This document shows positions 38,784 to 48,339 of a stretch of DNA of 64,000 bases, one piece after another. The notes beneath the pieces are model-generated. The model was not told the DNA's origin, did not search any database, and saw only the letters and a program-made list of their open reading frames with translations. How positions within the stretch are numbered: the stretch's first letter is position 1; each line of letters starts with the position of its first letter. Source of the stretch: Lactococcus formosensis (GTDB lineage: Bacteria > Bacillota > Bacilli > Lactobacillales > Streptococcaceae). The DNA is taken from contig NZ_BOVP01000003.1 of NCBI RefSeq assembly GCF_018403745.1, positions 248,001 to 312,000 on the forward strand. The letters run 5' to 3'. Position numbers and translations under genes: made by a program.

Positions 38784-39670
38784 AAATTAAGAAAAAACGA
38801 AATAAGTTAGGCTGGCTTATTACCTTCGTCCTTTTATTGATTGTAGGATGGGTTTCATTTATGTTTATTGGTCCTAAAAAGCAAGAAAATTCACATGATC
38901 AAGCTCAAAGTGTACAACGTACAGATCAAGAAGAAGGATACATTACATCTAATAGTTCGAAAGAAGCAGTTACGTCTTCTGAAAATATTGTCAAAGATAC
39001 AGGGGAAGCTAGCACGATAAAACTAAACTCGAAAGAGGGAGGCGACAAGTTTACTGACCTTTCATCTGGTAGCTTTAAAATTTACAAAGCCAACAATGTT
39101 GAAGTATTAAAAACGGCAACTTCAATTGATGCTCCAGCTTTTACTTTGCAAGAAGTGATGCAAAAATATCCTGAGGCTTTAATCATGAATGCTTCTGGCT
39201 TTAATATGAGCACTATGCACATCACAGGGTTTCAGATGAACAATGGGAAACTTTTTAAGGATTGGGGTTCAGATAAGAGAGCTAACAATGCCTTTGTTAT
39301 CAATAACGACGGCAGCAGTCAAATCTATGACTCTTCTGTCCCTGCCTCAACAATCATTGAAAATGGTGGGAAAATGAGTTTCAGTTTTGGCTCTGTATTA
39401 ATTCGTGATGGTCAAATACAGAAAAATGATGGTTCAGTGAATTGGATGATTCACTCTTTCATAGCCAATGATGCACAAAATAATCTTTATCTTATTATCT
39501 CGGATACAAGTACAGGATACGATCAAATTATGGATAAGTTTAAAGAATTAGATTTAAAAAATGCAGTTGTTATGGATGGCGGCGGATCAAGTCAAATGGC
39601 CTTTAAAGGTGAAGTAGTATACCCGAGTCAGGATCAACGCTCAGTTAATGATTTTATCATTCTTAAATAA
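38780..39670 (+). CDS. membrane-anchored phosphodiester glycosidase (NAGPA-domain) protein
   Basis: 296 residues. One membrane span (about 12-32), a Ser/Glu-rich linker, then a NAGPA domain: YPEALIMNASGFN, FAFG-like SFSFGSVLIRDG, and C-terminal VVMDGGGSSQMAF (about 269-281). The domain family cleaves sugar-phosphodiester bonds; bacterial members lie in polysaccharide gene clusters. Outside the cell it could trim or remodel the glycerol-phosphate polymer made by this operon. Substrate is inferred from context only. Confidence 0.8.
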   Translation: MKIKKKRNKLGWLITFVLLLIVGWVSFMFIGPKKQENSHDQAQSVQRTDQEEGYITSNSSKEAVTSSENIVKDTGEASTIKLNSKEGGDKFTDLSSGSFKIYKANNVEVLKTATSIDAPAFTLQEVMQKYPEALIMNASGFNMSTMHITGFQMNNGKLFKDWGSDKRANNAFVINNDGSSQIYDSSVPASTIIENGGKMSFSFGSVLIRDGQIQKNDGSVNWMIHSFIANDAQNNLYLIISDTSTGYDQIMDKFKELDLKNAVVMDGGGSSQMAFKGEVVYPSQDQRSVNDFIILK

Positions 39671-39680
39671 GGAGAGAGTT

Positions 39681-40589
39681 ATGGAAAAAGAAACTTATAG
39701 ACGGTCAGGTGGAAAGAAAGCTACTAAAAAAAAGAGTAAGTTTCCTAAAGTTATCGGCATTACTTTACTTGTCTTGATACTTGTTTTTACTGGCTTAGGA
39801 GTATTCTTCTATCAAAGTTCAAAAACAGCTATCAATAAGGCTAATACCTTGCATCTTGCAGAAGCTCGTCCGGTAAACTTAAAGAAAGGAGAAACATTTA
39901 CGACTTTAATTCTTGGAACAGCTCGTGTAGATAATGAAAAAGTGCTTATGACTTCCAGTCTTACTTCTACAAATGCGAAGCTCAAAAAGACAAGTCTTAT
40001 CAATGTTCAACCTCTTTTAGTTTTTCCAGATCAAACAACGCTCTATCAAAGTTATACTCAGGGTGGAGCAGAAGCAGTAAGCAAGAAGTTTAATGAAACC
40101 TTTGATACAGAAACTAATAAAGTAGTGGAAATCAACTTTGATAACATGGGGAAACTGGTCGAGGCTAGCGGGGGAATCGTTGTGCAAAATACAAAAGCTT
40201 TTGTATCCAAAGGCTTCAAATTTGAGCAAGGGTCTGTAGAGTTAAAAAAAGCAGATGAAGTTTCAGCTTATCTCAGCTTGCTTAACTCTAATGATCAGAA
40301 AGGCTATACAGATAGACTACAAGATGTGGCCATTGCTACATTTGAGAATTTGAAAAAACCTTCTGTTCTTGCGCGACACTCTTTAGCGATTCTGAAAAGC
40401 TTCCCTGAGGTTGTCAATACTAACATCAGTTTTCCAGATTTTATGAATATGGTTAAACACTATAATAAGGCGCTTAAGGTAAGTAAAATAAACGTTCATG
40501 CGACTAAAATTCCAGGAAATAAGACCCAACTTGTTACTCAAGAAACGCTAGATAAGGTCAAGAATAAATTTGAAAATACTTTAAAATAA
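39681..40589 (+). CDS. degenerate LytR-CpsA-Psr (LCP) family protein
   Basis: 302 residues. Basic N-terminus, one membrane span (about 28-50), then an extracellular LCP-like domain. LCP enzymes attach wall polymers to peptidoglycan. The fold signature is visible (FTTLILGTARVDNE, ...VVEINFDNMGKLVEASGGIVV), but the Asp/Arg residues that hold the polyprenyl pyrophosphate (usually in a GRSD-like segment and an IPRD segment) are replaced. It may be catalytically impaired or divergent. The ATG at 39681 follows AAGGAGAGAG. Last gene of the operon. Confidence 0.72.
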   Translation: MEKETYRRSGGKKATKKKSKFPKVIGITLLVLILVFTGLGVFFYQSSKTAINKANTLHLAEARPVNLKKGETFTTLILGTARVDNEKVLMTSSLTSTNAKLKKTSLINVQPLLVFPDQTTLYQSYTQGGAEAVSKKFNETFDTETNKVVEINFDNMGKLVEASGGIVVQNTKAFVSKGFKFEQGSVELKKADEVSAYLSLLNSNDQKGYTDRLQDVAIATFENLKKPSVLARHSLAILKSFPEVVNTNISFPDFMNMVKHYNKALKVSKINVHATKIPGNKTQLVTQETLDKVKNKFENTLK

Positions 40590-40613
40590 AGACGGCATCA
40601 AGTCGTTTTTATT
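40585..40613 (+). terminator. weak terminator after the polymer operon
   Basis: AAAGAC/GTCGTTTTT-type short hairpin around GGCATCAA; the stem is weak. Confidence 0.45.
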
Positions 40614-40658
40614 TATACTTTCATAAATAAAAAAATTGGTAAAAATTGAACTTTCCTA

Positions 40659-40687
40659 TTGACAAGGAAATAAATTAGAGTTATAAT
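40659..40687 (+). promoter_or_regulatory. nagB promoter
   Basis: TTGACA (40659-40664), 17 bases, TATAAT (40682-40687). Confidence 0.9.
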
Positions 40688-40702
40688 GTGTATATACCAA
40701 TT
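40685..40702 (+). promoter_or_regulatory. NagR-like operator over the nagB start site
   Basis: AATGTGTATATACCAATT; the right half is an exact AATTGGTAT complement and the left half matches 7 of 9, fitting the AATTGGTATAGACCAATT-type site of streptococcal NagR (GntR family). No nagR gene is in the window. Confidence 0.55.
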
Positions 40703-40721
40703 TGAAAAAGGAGACTCTCTC

Positions 40722-41429
40722 ATGAAAGTTATCACAGTAAAAAACCAACTTGAAGGCGCAAAAATCGGCTTTGACTTACTCAAAGAAGCAATGGATAATG
40801 GAGCAAAAACACTTGGACTTGCTACAGGTTCAACTCCAGTAGAATTCTACAACCAAATCGTTAAATCAGATCTTGATTTTTCAGATATGACTTCAGTAAA
40901 CTTGGACGAGTATGTTGGACTTGATGGTTCAGATGAACAATCTTACCGTTACTTTATGAGCAAACACCTTTTCAATGAAAAACCGTTCAAAGAAAACTTC
41001 TTGCCAAATGGTAAAGCAGCAGATTTGGAAGCAGAAACAAAAGCTTACGACCAAATCATCGCTGAACACCCAATTGATTTCCAAATCCTTGGAATTGGTC
41101 AAAATGGACATATCGGTTTCAACGAACCTGGAACTTCATTTGAAGAAACAACACACGTTGTCGATCTCCAAGAAAGCACAATTAAAGCAAATGCACGTTT
41201 CTTCGAAAATGAAGAGGATGTACCACGCCAAGCGATCTCTATGGGTATCGCTTCAATCATGGCAGCTAAATCAATCGTATTGATGGCTTATGGCGAATCA
41301 AAAGCAGAAGCAATTAAAGGAATGGTTGAAGGTGAAATCACTGAAGATATGCCAGCATCTATCTTGCAAAAACATGCTGATGTTGTTGTTATCGCAGATG
41401 AAGCGGCAGCAGCCTTGTTGAGCAAATAA
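40722..41429 (+). CDS. nagB: glucosamine-6-phosphate deaminase
   Basis: 235 residues, the short Firmicute form. It converts glucosamine-6-phosphate to fructose-6-phosphate and ammonia, feeding amino sugars into glycolysis. Motifs: [11 protein letters not shown] (about 38-48), NLDEYVGL (about 64-71) and [15 protein letters not shown] (about 124-138) with catalytic Asp/His residues. The ATG follows AAAAAGGAG. Codon use is of the highly expressed type. An upstream in-frame ATG at 40686 overlaps the -10 and is rejected. Confidence 0.96.
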   Translation: MKVITVKNQLEGAKIGFDLLKEAMDNGAKTLGLATGSTPVEFYNQIVKSDLDFSDMTSVNLDEYVGLDGSDEQSYRYFMSKHLFNEKPFKENFLPNGKAADLEAETKAYDQIIAEHPIDFQILGIGQNGHIGFNEPGTSFEETTHVVDLQESTIKANARFFENEEDVPRQAISMGIASIMAAKSIVLMAYGESKAEAIKGMVEGEITEDMPASILQKHADVVVIADEAAAALLSK

Positions 41430-41433
41430 CATA

Positions 41434-41473
41434 AATAAAAAAGGTCCAGAATGCTGGATCTTTTTTTTATTTA
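41434..41473. terminator. bidirectional terminator between nagB and glpK
   Basis: GGTCCAG-AATG-CTGGATC hairpin with long A and T tracts. Confidence 0.9.
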
Positions 41474-42957
41474 AAGACGCGTGTTGCCTCAACAGCTTTT
41501 TTCCAGCCTTCATGAAGTGTTTGGCGTCGTTTTTCATCCATGTGGGGTTGAAAACTTTGCCCTTCTGTATAAGAGCTTTTTATTTCCTCTATGTCTTTCC
41601 AAAAACCGATAGCTAGACCAGCCAAGAAAGCAGCACCAAGAGCTGTAGTTTCAAGATCCTTGGCTTTTTGAACGGGAATATTAAGGATATCCGATTGGAA
41701 CTGCATTAAATAGCTATTATTAGCTGCACCTCCGTCAACTTTCAATAATGGAATATCAATTCCGGAATCTTCTTGCATCGCATCAATAATATCCTTGACT
41801 TGATAAGCGATACCTTGCAAAGTAGCTTTGATAATATCGTTGTTACTGGTGCCTCGTGTAATACCAAAGATAGCCCCACGAGCATCCTGATCCCAGTACG
41901 GGGCTCCTAAACCAACAAAGGCAGGTACAACATAGATTTCGTCATTGTTGGTAGAGGCCAAAGCCGCTGCTTCAGATTCTTTACTGTTATCAATCATTTT
42001 CAGACTATCACGGAGCCATTGGACAGAAGAGCCAGCAACAAATACAGAACCTTCAAGGGCATAGGTAACTTGACCATTGATACTATAACCAATAGTGGTT
42101 AGAAGATTATTAGACAGTTGCGCTTCTTGGCCTGTATTCATAACTATGAAAGCCCCAGTACCATAAGTGCTTTTAATCATTCCGGGTTCAAAAGCCATTT
42201 GGCCAAATAAGGCCGCTTGTTGATCTCCAGCCATCCCTGCAATAGCTATTTCTGAGCCAAAGAAATGATAGGGTTTTGTCATGCCGTAACATTCAGAATT
42301 AGAGACGGGCTGGGGAAGCATTACTGATGGAATGTTCAAGAGGTCAAGGATATCTTGATCCCATTGAAGGTTATGTATGTTAAAAAGCATTGTCCTGCTT
42401 GCATTAGAATAGTCGGTTACATGTGCTTCACCATCGGTTAACTTCCAAACCAACCAACTATCAATAGTTCCAAAGAGCAGTTCGCCACGTTCAGCACGTT
42501 CCTGTGCACCCTCGACTTTATCTAAAATCCAGCGTATTTTAGTGGCTGAAAAGTAAGAGTCGATGACAAGTCCAGTTTTTTGGTGGATAAGTTCAGAATG
42601 ACCTTCTTTTTTCAAAGCATCGGCTATGGCTGCCGATTGTCTAGACTGCCAGACGATTGCATTATAAATAGGCATACCTGTTTTTTTATCCCATACAACA
42701 GTTGTTTCACGCTGATTGGTAATACCAATCGCCCCGACTTCTGCAGGTTTAATCCCTGATTGGATAAGGGCTTCGGAGACAACAGATTGGACGGAATTCC
42801 AAATTTCGTTAGCATCATGCTCCACCCAGCCGGCTTGAGGAAAGTGCTGTTGCAACTCTTTTTGTGAACTGCCAACATGTTGTCCTTGCTTGTTAAAGAT
42901 AATCGCGCGTGAACTTGTTGTCCCTTGGTCAATTGACATAATGTATTTTGCTTGCAT
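41467..42957 (-). CDS. glpK: glycerol kinase
   Basis: 496 residues, the standard size. It makes glycerol-3-phosphate from glycerol and ATP. FGGY landmarks: [20 protein letters not shown] at the N-terminus, [15 protein letters not shown] (about 80-94), [14 protein letters not shown], and C-terminal [24 protein letters not shown] precedes the ATG. No glpF or glpO is adjacent, unlike many Firmicute loci. Its product is also the substrate of TagD in this window, though no regulatory link is visible. Confidence 0.96.
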   Translation of the reverse strand: MQAKYIMSIDQGTTSSRAIIFNKQGQHVGSSQKELQQHFPQAGWVEHDANEIWNSVQSVVSEALIQSGIKPAEVGAIGITNQRETTVVWDKKTGMPIYNAIVWQSRQSAAIADALKKEGHSELIHQKTGLVIDSYFSATKIRWILDKVEGAQERAERGELLFGTIDSWLVWKLTDGEAHVTDYSNASRTMLFNIHNLQWDQDILDLLNIPSVMLPQPVSNSECYGMTKPYHFFGSEIAIAGMAGDQQAALFGQMAFEPGMIKSTYGTGAFIVMNTGQEAQLSNNLLTTIGYSINGQVTYALEGSVFVAGSSVQWLRDSLKMIDNSKESEAAALASTNNDEIYVVPAFVGLGAPYWDQDARGAIFGITRGTSNNDIIKATLQGIAYQVKDIIDAMQEDSGIDIPLLKVDGGAANNSYLMQFQSDILNIPVQKAKDLETTALGAAFLAGLAIGFWKDIEEIKSSYTEGQSFQPHMDEKRRQTLHEGWKKAVEATRVFK

Positions 42958-43058
42958 GTAGAGCTCCTTGTATACTTCTCATTATCTTAATTATATCAGA
43001 AGTAGGAGAAGGGAGAAAGCTATATCTGCACTATAAAGAAAGTACCTACAATCGAATA

Positions 43059-43667
43059 TTATGATTTTATATTTACACCTAAAACTGTCAAGTGACCATT
43101 GGAAATTAATTTAACGATAAGATGCGCAAAATCACTTGCTTTCATAGTACTTGGTGAAGAAACCCACCATTTGAGTGTGCCTGCCAAGATAGAAGTAATA
43201 TAACTGATGACAAAATCACTCGGGACCAATACATCGTGCTCACGAATTTCCAACTTAGCAAAAAGCTCCGTATAACGTTCAGTTAATATCTCGATAAAAC
43301 GATTGATAATCGTTTGGTCCTGTGATTTATCTATCACAATCTGTGCTACTTCTGGATTTTGACGTACAAAGTCGTAGAAGCGGGCTAACATCTTTTCAAT
43401 ATCATTGACATAAACATCAGTGCCGTCCACAGGATTTTGCTCGTCTAAAATTTTGATGAAATCCATAATAAAAGTGTCAATCAAACTGTCATAGAGATCT
43501 TGCTTGTCGGCATAATGGGCATAAAAAGTTGCACGATTAATCATTGCAGCATCAGCAATTTCTTGAATTGAAATTTTTTCAAATTTTTTATTTCTTAATA
43601 AAGAAAAGAAGGCTTGCGTAATCATTTTTCGTGTCCTTAAGACACGTAAATCATTTATTTTTGCCAT
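43059..43667 (-). CDS. TetR-family transcriptional regulator
   Basis: 202 residues. N-terminal HTH at about 20-60 with the TetR pattern FEKISIQEIADAAMINRATFYAHYADKQDLYDSL. The C-terminal part resembles the TetR_C group found with DhaS-type regulators (SFVISYITSILAGTLKWWV-like pattern). It is divergent from the 1419-residue activator-like gene, a likely target. The start at 43667 is preferred because AAGGAG lies 12 bases upstream. A large inverted repeat over its own promoter region suggests autoregulation. Confidence 0.85.
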   Translation of the reverse strand: MAKINDLRVLRTRKMITQAFFSLLRNKKFEKISIQEIADAAMINRATFYAHYADKQDLYDSLIDTFIMDFIKILDEQNPVDGTDVYVNDIEKMLARFYDFVRQNPEVAQIVIDKSQDQTIINRFIEILTERYTELFAKLEIREHDVLVPSDFVISYITSILAGTLKWWVSSPSTMKASDFAHLIVKLISNGHLTVLGVNIKS

Positions 43668-43696
43668 ATTAATACATTTCTCCTTTACTTGTAGGT

Positions 43697-43732
43697 TAAA
43701 CAACAAAATGGTAGTATCTGTTGTTTATTATA
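43697..43732. promoter_or_regulatory. inverted repeat, likely TetR-regulator operator
   Basis: TAAACAACA-N13-TGTTGTTTA (43697-43727); the right arm touches a minus-strand TATAAT (43727-43732) serving the regulator gene. Perfect 9-bp arms with centres about two helical turns apart fit binding by TetR dimers. Confidence 0.65.
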
Positions 43733-43840
43733 GTCCTTTATGATAAAATCTACCGATTTAAGCTGTGTAAAAGACTTTTGACATAAACGACACACAACTT
43801 CTAAATGTTGCTTAAATGACATTATATTGTAACTTGACGG

Positions 43841-43868
43841 TTGAAAAATGAGGAATAAATGATAAAAT
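43841..43868 (+). promoter_or_regulatory. putative promoter of the activator-like gene
   Basis: TTGAAA (43841-43846), 16 bases, TAAAAT (43863-43868). Confidence 0.5.
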
Positions 43869-43920
43869 AGACAATGAATAAGATAAGCAACAGCCTGTCA
43901 AATAGAGAAGGAAAAATAAT

Positions 43921-46900
43921 ATGAAAAGTTATAAGGCTGGAATTGATGTTGGTTCTACAACAGTAAAACTCGTTGTTTTTGATGAGGAATATCAGCTCCT
44001 CTTTAGTCGGTATGAGCGGCATTTTTCAGATGTAAAAATGGCCACGATAAAAGTATTAAAAGAATTATTGGCAGAACAAGGTGAGTGCACACTTACTCTG
44101 GCTATAACGGGTTCAGGCGGGATGGGACTTGCAGATGTTATTGATGTTCCTTTTATACAAGAAGTGATCGCAAGTTCGATTACAATCGAGAAATTTATCC
44201 CTGAAACAGATGTTATGATTGAACTTGGTGGTGAAGACGCCAAGATGACCTTTTTTGATGCAGGGACCCAAGAACTTCGCATGAATGGCACTTGTGCTGG
44301 TGGAACAGGAGCTTTTATTGACCAGATGGCGGCTTTACTTAAAGTAGATGCTGCGGGTGTCAATACATTAGCTAAAGACTATGAGAAAATATACCCCATT
44401 GCTAGCCGTTGTGGAGTTTTTGCCAAAACAGATGTTCAGCCCCTTCTCAATGAAGGAGTACGCAAAGAAGATATAGCCGCATCAATCTTTCAGGCCGTGG
44501 TGAATCAAACGATTGCTGGGTTAGCTTCGGGTCGTAAGATCACGGGGAAAATCGCTTTTCTCGGAGGGCCACTCTATTTCATGAGCGAATTGCGTAAGCG
44601 ATTTATTGAAACATTGGACATATCAGAAGAGGATGTTATTTTTCCCGAAAATCCCCAACTTTTTGTGGCAATGGGTGCTGCTCTAGCTGAAGAAACCAGA
44701 ACAAGTACGATTCGCACTTTAATAGACAACCTAGAAAATGATAAGAGTGACAGCTTGATTCCGCAGGATACTTTAGATCGTCTTTTTGAAAATGAACAAG
44801 AATTAACAGATTTTCGGGCACGTCATGCTAAGGCAAAAGCAAGCTATAAAAAGCTTTCTGAGCATCACGGCGCAGCCTTTTTAGGAATTGACGCAGGATC
44901 AACTACCACAAAAATTGTACTGATTGATGGTGAGGGGCATATTCTTTTTGACCACTATGGTTCAAATAATGGCGAACCTTTGGAGTCGGTCATTGCTGTC
45001 TTGAAAGAAGTCTATCGTTTACTGCCGGAAGATGTTTATATTGCTAAATCTACAGTGACAGGCTATGGTGAACACCTAATCAAAGCTGCACTCCGAGTTG
45101 ATTACGGTGAAGTTGAGACGATGGCGCACTATAAGGCAGCGGATTATTTTAATCCTGGTGTCGACTTTATTTTAGATATTGGTGGCCAAGATATGAAAGC
45201 CATGCGGATCACTGACGGGGCTTTAAGCTCAATATCTTTAAACGAAGCGTGTTCTTCCGGATGTGGTTCTTTCATTGAGACCTTCGCTCATTCTTTGAAA
45301 TATGATGTGCGTGATTTTGCCAAAATTGCTTTATTAGCAAAACACCCAGTAAATCTTGGTTCACGTTGTACAGTATTTATGAATTCAAAAGTGAAACAAG
45401 TGCAAAAAGAAGGGGCCACTGTAGGTGATATCTCTGCTGGTTTAAGTTATTCTGTAATCAAAAATGCTCTCTATAAAGTCATCAAAGTCAAACGTCCTGA
45501 AGAATTAGGAACAAAGATTGTTGTTCAAGGTGGGACTTTCTATAATGAAGCTGTACTTCGTGCTTTTGAAAAAATCTCCGAACGTGAAGTTGTTCGTCCT
45601 TCTATAGCAGGACTTATGGGCGCTTATGGCTGTGCTTTGATTTCTCTAGAACAGGAAGAGTTTGGGCAAAAATCAAGAATTCTGAACTTGCACGATTTGG
45701 AAGATTTCAGCACACAAAAAGAATTTATGGTTTGTGGCCTTTGCGAAAATCAGTGTAAAATGACGTTGACCGTCTTTAATGACGGCAGTAAGTTTGTTAC
45801 AGGAAACCGCTGTGAGCGAGGCGCAGAAAAAGCAACACAAGTAAAAGTTGACAAACGTGATAAAAAGGTTAATCTTGTCGACTATAAATACAAGAAACTT
45901 TTCAAATACCGGAGCTTAACCAAGAAAAAACAGACCCGTGGAGAAATAGGGATTCCTCGTGTCCTAAACATGTATGAAAATTATCCGCTCTGGCATACCA
46001 TGTTAACCGACTTAGGTTTCCGAGTAGTATTATCCCCTAAGTCTGATAAAGAACTTTTTGAGAAAGGAATTGAAACAATTCCTTCTGATACGGTTTGTTA
46101 TCCTGCTAAACTCTCACATGGACACATTATGTCCTTGATTCAAAAGGATGTTCCAGCTATCTTTTATCCTTCTGTGCTTTATGAACAAAAAGAACAAGAC
46201 CAAGCAGAAAATAATTATAACTGTCCGATTGTTCAGTCCTATCCCGAAGTGATTCGTAACAATATTGATGAAATTCGAGAAGGTAAAGTTAAATACCTTC
46301 ATCCATTTATTAATCTAGCTAATCAGGAAGGTGTAGCTGTCAATATCCATAAAGCTTTGCTTGGACAGGGTTTCAAAGTGGATTTATCTGAAGTGAAAGC
46401 TGCGGTTTTCCACGGTTTTGAAGAGATGGAGAACTTCAAGCAAGATATTCGGGATAAGGCAGAAGAGTTGCTCATGCAGATTAATCTGAACAAGGAAAAA
46501 GCTATCGTTCTCTCAGGTCGTCCTTATCATTTAGATCCAGAGATTAATCATGGTATTGCTGATATTATTACGCAAGAAGGTTTTCATGTTTTAACAGAGG
46601 ACAGTGTGGCGCATCTCGAAGAAGTTGCAGGGCTCCGTGTCGTCAATCAATGGGTTTACCACTCACGCCTATATGCCGCAGCGCAAGTAGTGTGTAAAAA
46701 TAAAAATTTAGAATTAGTACAATTGAATTCATTTGGGTGTGGTTTGGATGCAGTGACAACGGACCAAGTGGAAGAGATTATGCGTAACCATAATAAACTC
46801 TATACAGTCCTTAAGATTGATGAAGGATCAAATATGGGAGCAGTGCGTATTCGTTTACGTTCTCTCAAGGCAGCAGTTGCAGAACGTAGTCGACATAACG

Positions 46901-48180
46901 TTGAAAAACATACCCCAATTAAAGAAATTGTCGAAACACATCCTGTATTTACAAAAGAGATGGCCAAAAAACATACATTGCTCATGCCAATGTTGTCGCC
47001 GATTCATCAAGAAGGATTACTTGAGAATGCTTTTGAAGCTTCAGGTTACAATGTGGTTGTGTTGCCAGAAACCCAAAGCTCAGTGAACAACGGGCTAAAA
47101 TTTGTGAATAATGATTCTTGCTACCCTGCAATTATAACGATTGGTCAACTTATCGAAGCTCTCCAATCTGGAGAATATGATGTGGACAATACATCTGTTA
47201 TGATGACACAAACAGGTGGAGGCTGTCGTGCAACCAACTATATTCCTTTACTCCGTAAGGCGCTTATCGATGCAGGTTTCCCACAAGTCCCAGTGGTGAG
47301 TTTATCTATGGGCAATCAAGGGACAGAAAAAGGCTTCAAGTTTACTGTGCCACTTTTGACTCGATTCATGATTGCTGTGCTTTATGGTGACTTGTTTGAG
47401 CGCGTAGTTTATCGAACACGTCCTTACGAAGCTGAAAAAGGTTCAGTCAATGCACTTCATGCTAAATGGTTAGAAAAAGCACAACATAATGTCAAATCTG
47501 CTTCGATTTTTGAATTCAACAAGAACATGAAACAGATAATCAAGGACTTTGATAATATTGAACTCCTTGATATTCAAAAACCTCGTGTGGGCGTTGTCGG
47601 TGAAATTCTGGTTAAATACAGCAAAACTGCTAATAATGATATTGTAAGCATTATTGAAGAAGAAGGTGCTGAAGCAGTAGTTCTCGATTTGATTGGCTTT
47701 ATGAACTATTCTTTATACAACCAAATTTGGAAAACAGATGAGATTGGTTTTGCTAAGAAAAATAAATTGATGGCAAAAACGCTACTTTCTATTATTAATA
47801 TGTTGGAAAAACCGATGGATAAAGCTTTACGTGCTTCTGACCGATTTGACGGTATTGAGTCCATTTATGAAATTGCGGCCAATACTGAAGGCATCGTTTC
47901 AGTGGGTAATCATACAGGTGAAGGGTGGTTCTTGACAGGGGAAATGATTGAGCTCTTGCAAAACGGGGTTCAAAATATCGTCTGCCTCCAACCTTTTGGT
48001 TGTCTTCCCAACCATATCGTGGGTAAGGGTATGTTGAAAGAGTTACGTCGCCAATACCCAGGAGCAAATATTAGCCCGATTGATTATGATCCAGGAGTTT
48101 CCGCGGTCAACCAGCTTAATCGTATTCGTTTGATGATGGCAACAGCTAAAAAAGCAATGAAAGAAAAAGTATCAGTTTAA
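43921..48180 (+). CDS. giant two-module 2-hydroxyacyl-CoA dehydratase activator-like protein
   Basis: 1419 residues. Two BadF/BadG/BcrA/HgdC-type ATPase modules: about 5-255 (GIDVGSTTVKLVVF) and about 320-580 (GIDAGSTTTKIVLIDG). Each retains the two Cys segments that ligate the activator's [4Fe-4S] cluster (NGTCAGGTGAF and SRCGVFAKTD; NEACSSGCGSF and SRCTVFMNS). A CGLCENQC...NRC cysteine motif (about 603-640) and a long C-terminal part (DUF2229-type and dehydratase-component-like, with TVCYPAKLSHGH and DSCYPAIITIGQ) follow. Activators of this family drive ATP-dependent electron transfer to a dehydratase; no dehydratase genes are adjacent, so its substrate is unknown. AGAAGGAAAAA precedes the ATG. 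Confidence 0.85.
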   Translation: MKSYKAGIDVGSTTVKLVVFDEEYQLLFSRYERHFSDVKMATIKVLKELLAEQGECTLTLAITGSGGMGLADVIDVPFIQEVIASSITIEKFIPETDVMIELGGEDAKMTFFDAGTQELRMNGTCAGGTGAFIDQMAALLKVDAAGVNTLAKDYEKIYPIASRCGVFAKTDVQPLLNEGVRKEDIAASIFQAVVNQTIAGLASGRKITGKIAFLGGPLYFMSELRKRFIETLDISEEDVIFPENPQLFVAMGAALAEETRTSTIRTLIDNLENDKSDSLIPQDTLDRLFENEQELTDFRARHAKAKASYKKLSEHHGAAFLGIDAGSTTTKIVLIDGEGHILFDHYGSNNGEPLESVIAVLKEVYRLLPEDVYIAKSTVTGYGEHLIKAALRVDYGEVETMAHYKAADYFNPGVDFILDIGGQDMKAMRITDGALSSISLNEACSSGCGSFIETFAHSLKYDVRDFAKIALLAKHPVNLGSRCTVFMNSKVKQVQKEGATVGDISAGLSYSVIKNALYKVIKVKRPEELGTKIVVQGGTFYNEAVLRAFEKISEREVVRPSIAGLMGAYGCALISLEQEEFGQKSRILNLHDLEDFSTQKEFMVCGLCENQCKMTLTVFNDGSKFVTGNRCERGAEKATQVKVDKRDKKVNLVDYKYKKLFKYRSLTKKKQTRGEIGIPRVLNMYENYPLWHTMLTDLGFRVVLSPKSDKELFEKGIETIPSDTVCYPAKLSHGHIMSLIQKDVPAIFYPSVLYEQKEQDQAENNYNCPIVQSYPEVIRNNIDEIREGKVKYLHPFINLANQEGVAVNIHKALLGQGFKVDLSEVKAAVFHGFEEMENFKQDIRDKAEELLMQINLNKEKAIVLSGRPYHLDPEINHGIADIITQEGFHVLTEDSVAHLEEVAGLRVVNQWVYHSRLYAAAQVVCKNKNLELVQLNSFGCGLDAVTTDQVEEIMRNHNKLYTVLKIDEGSNMGAVRIRLRSLKAAVAERSRHNVEKHTPIKEIVETHPVFTKEMAKKHTLLMPMLSPIHQEGLLENAFEASGYNVVVLPETQSSVNNGLKFVNNDSCYPAIITIGQLIEALQSGEYDVDNTSVMMTQTGGGCRATNYIPLLRKALIDAGFPQVPVVSLSMGNQGTEKGFKFTVPLLTRFMIAVLYGDLFERVVYRTRPYEAEKGSVNALHAKWLEKAQHNVKSASIFEFNKNMKQIIKDFDNIELLDIQKPRVGVVGEILVKYSKTANNDIVSIIEEEGAEAVVLDLIGFMNYSLYNQIWKTDEIGFAKKNKLMAKTLLSIINMLEKPMDKALRASDRFDGIESIYEIAANTEGIVSVGNHTGEGWFLTGEMIELLQNGVQNIVCLQPFGCLPNHIVGKGMLKELRRQYPGANISPIDYDPGVSAVNQLNRIRLMMATAKKAMKEKVSV

Positions 48181-48189
48181 AATAAATCT

Positions 48190-48221
48190 AAAAAAGAGCA
48201 TCTTTACAAATGCTTTTTTTT
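48190..48221 (+). terminator. terminator after the activator-like gene
   Basis: AGCAT/ATGCT hairpin with an A-tract before it and a T-run after it. Confidence 0.75.
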
Positions 48222-48251
48222 GTACTTGATTTTAGTTGGAAATTTATATTC

Positions 48252-48280
48252 TTGACAATCCTATTTAAAAAAAGTATAAT
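48252..48280 (+). promoter_or_regulatory. promoter of the oxidoreductase operon
   Basis: TTGACA (48252-48257), 17 bases, TATAAT (48275-48280). Confidence 0.9.
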
Positions 48281-48288
48281 TCAATTTA

Positions 48289-48310
48289 TATAAAAGTATA
48301 GTCTTTTATA
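48289..48310. promoter_or_regulatory. inverted repeat at the transcription start of the oxidoreductase operon
   Basis: TATAAAAG-TATAGT-CTTTTATA, perfect 8-bp arms. A likely operator; the GntR protein encoded two genes downstream is a candidate ligand, by proximity only. Confidence 0.6.
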
Positions 48311-48339
48311 ATACAACATATATAATTAAGGGGAATCTT

